Assembly (NCBI GenBank): GCA_964655115.1
Contig: CAZZKM010000043.1
Location: 1-6,123, forward strand
DNA from: ATZT02 sp964655115
Lineage (GTDB): Bacteria > Actinomycetota > Actinomycetes > S36-B12 > UBA5976
DNA length: 6,123 nt
Direction of reading: 5' to 3'
The position numbers were made by a program, and so were the translations under genes. The notes under the pieces were generated by a model that was given only the letters and a program-made list of their open reading frames with translations, was not told the origin of the DNA and did not search any database. Positions 5,431-6,123 of this stretch are shown one piece after another (the stretch's first letter is position 1; each line of letters opens with the position of its first letter).

Positions 5431-6102
5431 ATGGAAAATAAAAAAATATGTGTTATAGTTCCTTTTTATAACGAAGAAAAATCTTTAACTAAAGTTTTAC
5501 AAGATTTAACAAAAGAAAATTATTCAGTAGTTGCAATTGATGATGGCAGTATTGATAATTCCTTTGAAATTGCTTCAAAATTTCCGATTACACTTTTAAA
5601 ACACGAGACAAATTTCGGTCAAGGTGCTGCCCTTCAAACAGGTATATCTTTTTCCAGACTAAATCCTAATTTTGAATTATTTGTCACCTTTGATTCTGAT
5701 GGACAGCATCAAGTTGAGGAAGTAAAGAAAATGATTGAACCTCTGTTAAATAATACTGCTGATTTTGTTTTTGGGACTAGATTTCAAGATAAATTGAGTA
5801 AATTACCAATTATTAAAAGAATAATTTTAAAACTTGCAATTTTTTACACAAAAGCTTCAACGGGTATTGAACTTTCCGATACTCATAATGGATTTAGAGC
5901 ATTAAATCGAAAAGCTATTTGTGAAATTAATTTAAATTTTTCTAATATGACACATGCCTCTGAGTTTATTGAACAAGCACACAAGTCCAATCTACGTGTG
6001 AAAGAAATTCCTGTAAATATTCTTTACACTAAATATTCAAAAAGAAAAGGTCAAAGTATTTGGAACTCTATAAATATTCTAGTAGATTTATTTTTGAGGT
6101 AG
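5431..6102 (+). CDS. Family 2 glycosyltransferase (polyprenyl-phosphate sugar transferase-like)
   Basis: A 223-residue GT-A fold enzyme without membrane segments. It has VPFYNEE (10-16), AIDDGSIDNS (35-44) with the nucleotide-binding Asp-Asp, NFGQGAALQTG (61-71), and the metal-binding DSDGQH (88-93). SDTHNGFRALNR (149-160) is typical of the DPM1-like branch, whose members move mannose or glucose from a nucleotide sugar to a polyprenyl phosphate or related acceptor. Donor and acceptor here are not readable from sequence; proximity to gmd/fcl suggests surface glycan work. The short length, with no C-terminal membrane helices, fits the form that relies on a separate membrane partner. ATG 5431 follows the gmd stop by five bases with only an A-rich AAAAAAG before it, so coupling to gmd is likely. 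A new ORF starts one base after its TAG stop. Confidence 0.87.
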   Translation: MENKKICVIVPFYNEEKSLTKVLQDLTKENYSVVAIDDGSIDNSFEIASKFPITLLKHETNFGQGAALQTGISFSRLNPNFELFVTFDSDGQHQVEEVKKMIEPLLNNTADFVFGTRFQDKLSKLPIIKRIILKLAIFYTKASTGIELSDTHNGFRALNRKAICEINLNFSNMTHASEFIEQAHKSNLRVKEIPVNILYTKYSKRKGQSIWNSINILVDLFLR

Positions 6103-6103
6103 C

Positions 6104-6123
6104 ATGATTTTAAAAATTATAAT
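6104..6123 (+). CDS. Start of a downstream gene, possibly a DUF2304-type membrane protein (partial)
   Basis: ATG 6104 opens a frame reading MILKII to the window edge, one base after the glycosyltransferase stop. GAGGT (6096-6100) just upstream could serve as a ribosome site, although the spacing is short. The hydrophobic start and the position right behind a DPM1-like glycosyltransferase match DUF2304 membrane proteins, which often follow such enzymes. Six residues cannot prove this. Confidence 0.4.

Overview
The window looks like a chromosomal segment from an AT-rich, streamlined actinobacterium. Two things point there. The gene content and order (tRNA-Ile, DLW-39-type small protein, tRNA-Ala, cyclophilin, rhomboid, CrgA, DUF881 protein, glutamine amidotransferase PabA/TrpG) is the actinobacterial block found just downstream of gyrA near the replication origin; Mycobacterium tuberculosis has a closely similar series (ileT, alaT, ppiA, crgA, Rv0012, trpG). 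Yet base composition is clearly AT-rich, genes are packed with overlaps, and codons favour A/T. This fits low-GC aquatic lineages such as freshwater acI/Nanopelagicales. That placement is an inference from synteny and composition, not a phylogenetic result.

Layout. Positions 1-127 hold the edge of an upstream gene and a non-coding leader. Positions 128-483 carry tRNA-Ile(GAT) and tRNA-Ala(TGC), with a 53-residue DLW-39-type gene between them. Positions 518-1807 carry a cyclophilin peptidyl-prolyl isomerase and a rhomboid protease with an N-terminal zinc-finger-like segment. A convergent crgA (1773-2039, minus) overlaps the rhomboid end by 35 bases. From 2102 a DUF881 membrane-anchored protein is followed by pabA/trpG through an ATGA stop/start overlap. 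An inverted repeat with mirror-image CATAAT -10-like boxes lies between crgA and the DUF881 gene.

From 3403 the content changes. In M. tuberculosis the genes after trpG are pknB/pknA and the cell-shape operon; here there is a nucleotide-sugar and glycan locus. GDP-L-fucose synthase (fcl, minus) overlaps pabA tail to tail by 12 bases. It is divergent from GDP-mannose 4,6-dehydratase (gmd, plus), which is followed six bases later by a GT2 glycosyltransferase and the first codons of another gene at the right edge. Gmd and Fcl together convert GDP-D-mannose to GDP-L-fucose; the glycosyltransferase probably belongs to the same surface-glycan or lipid-linked sugar programme. The junction near 3403-3414 therefore looks like the border between a conserved core block and an accessory polysaccharide region.

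I see no CRISPR array, insertion sequence, prophage gene or obviously novel system. The more interesting points are the symmetric, possibly leaderless promoter at 2087-2105, the core/accessory junction, and the small DLW-39 gene.
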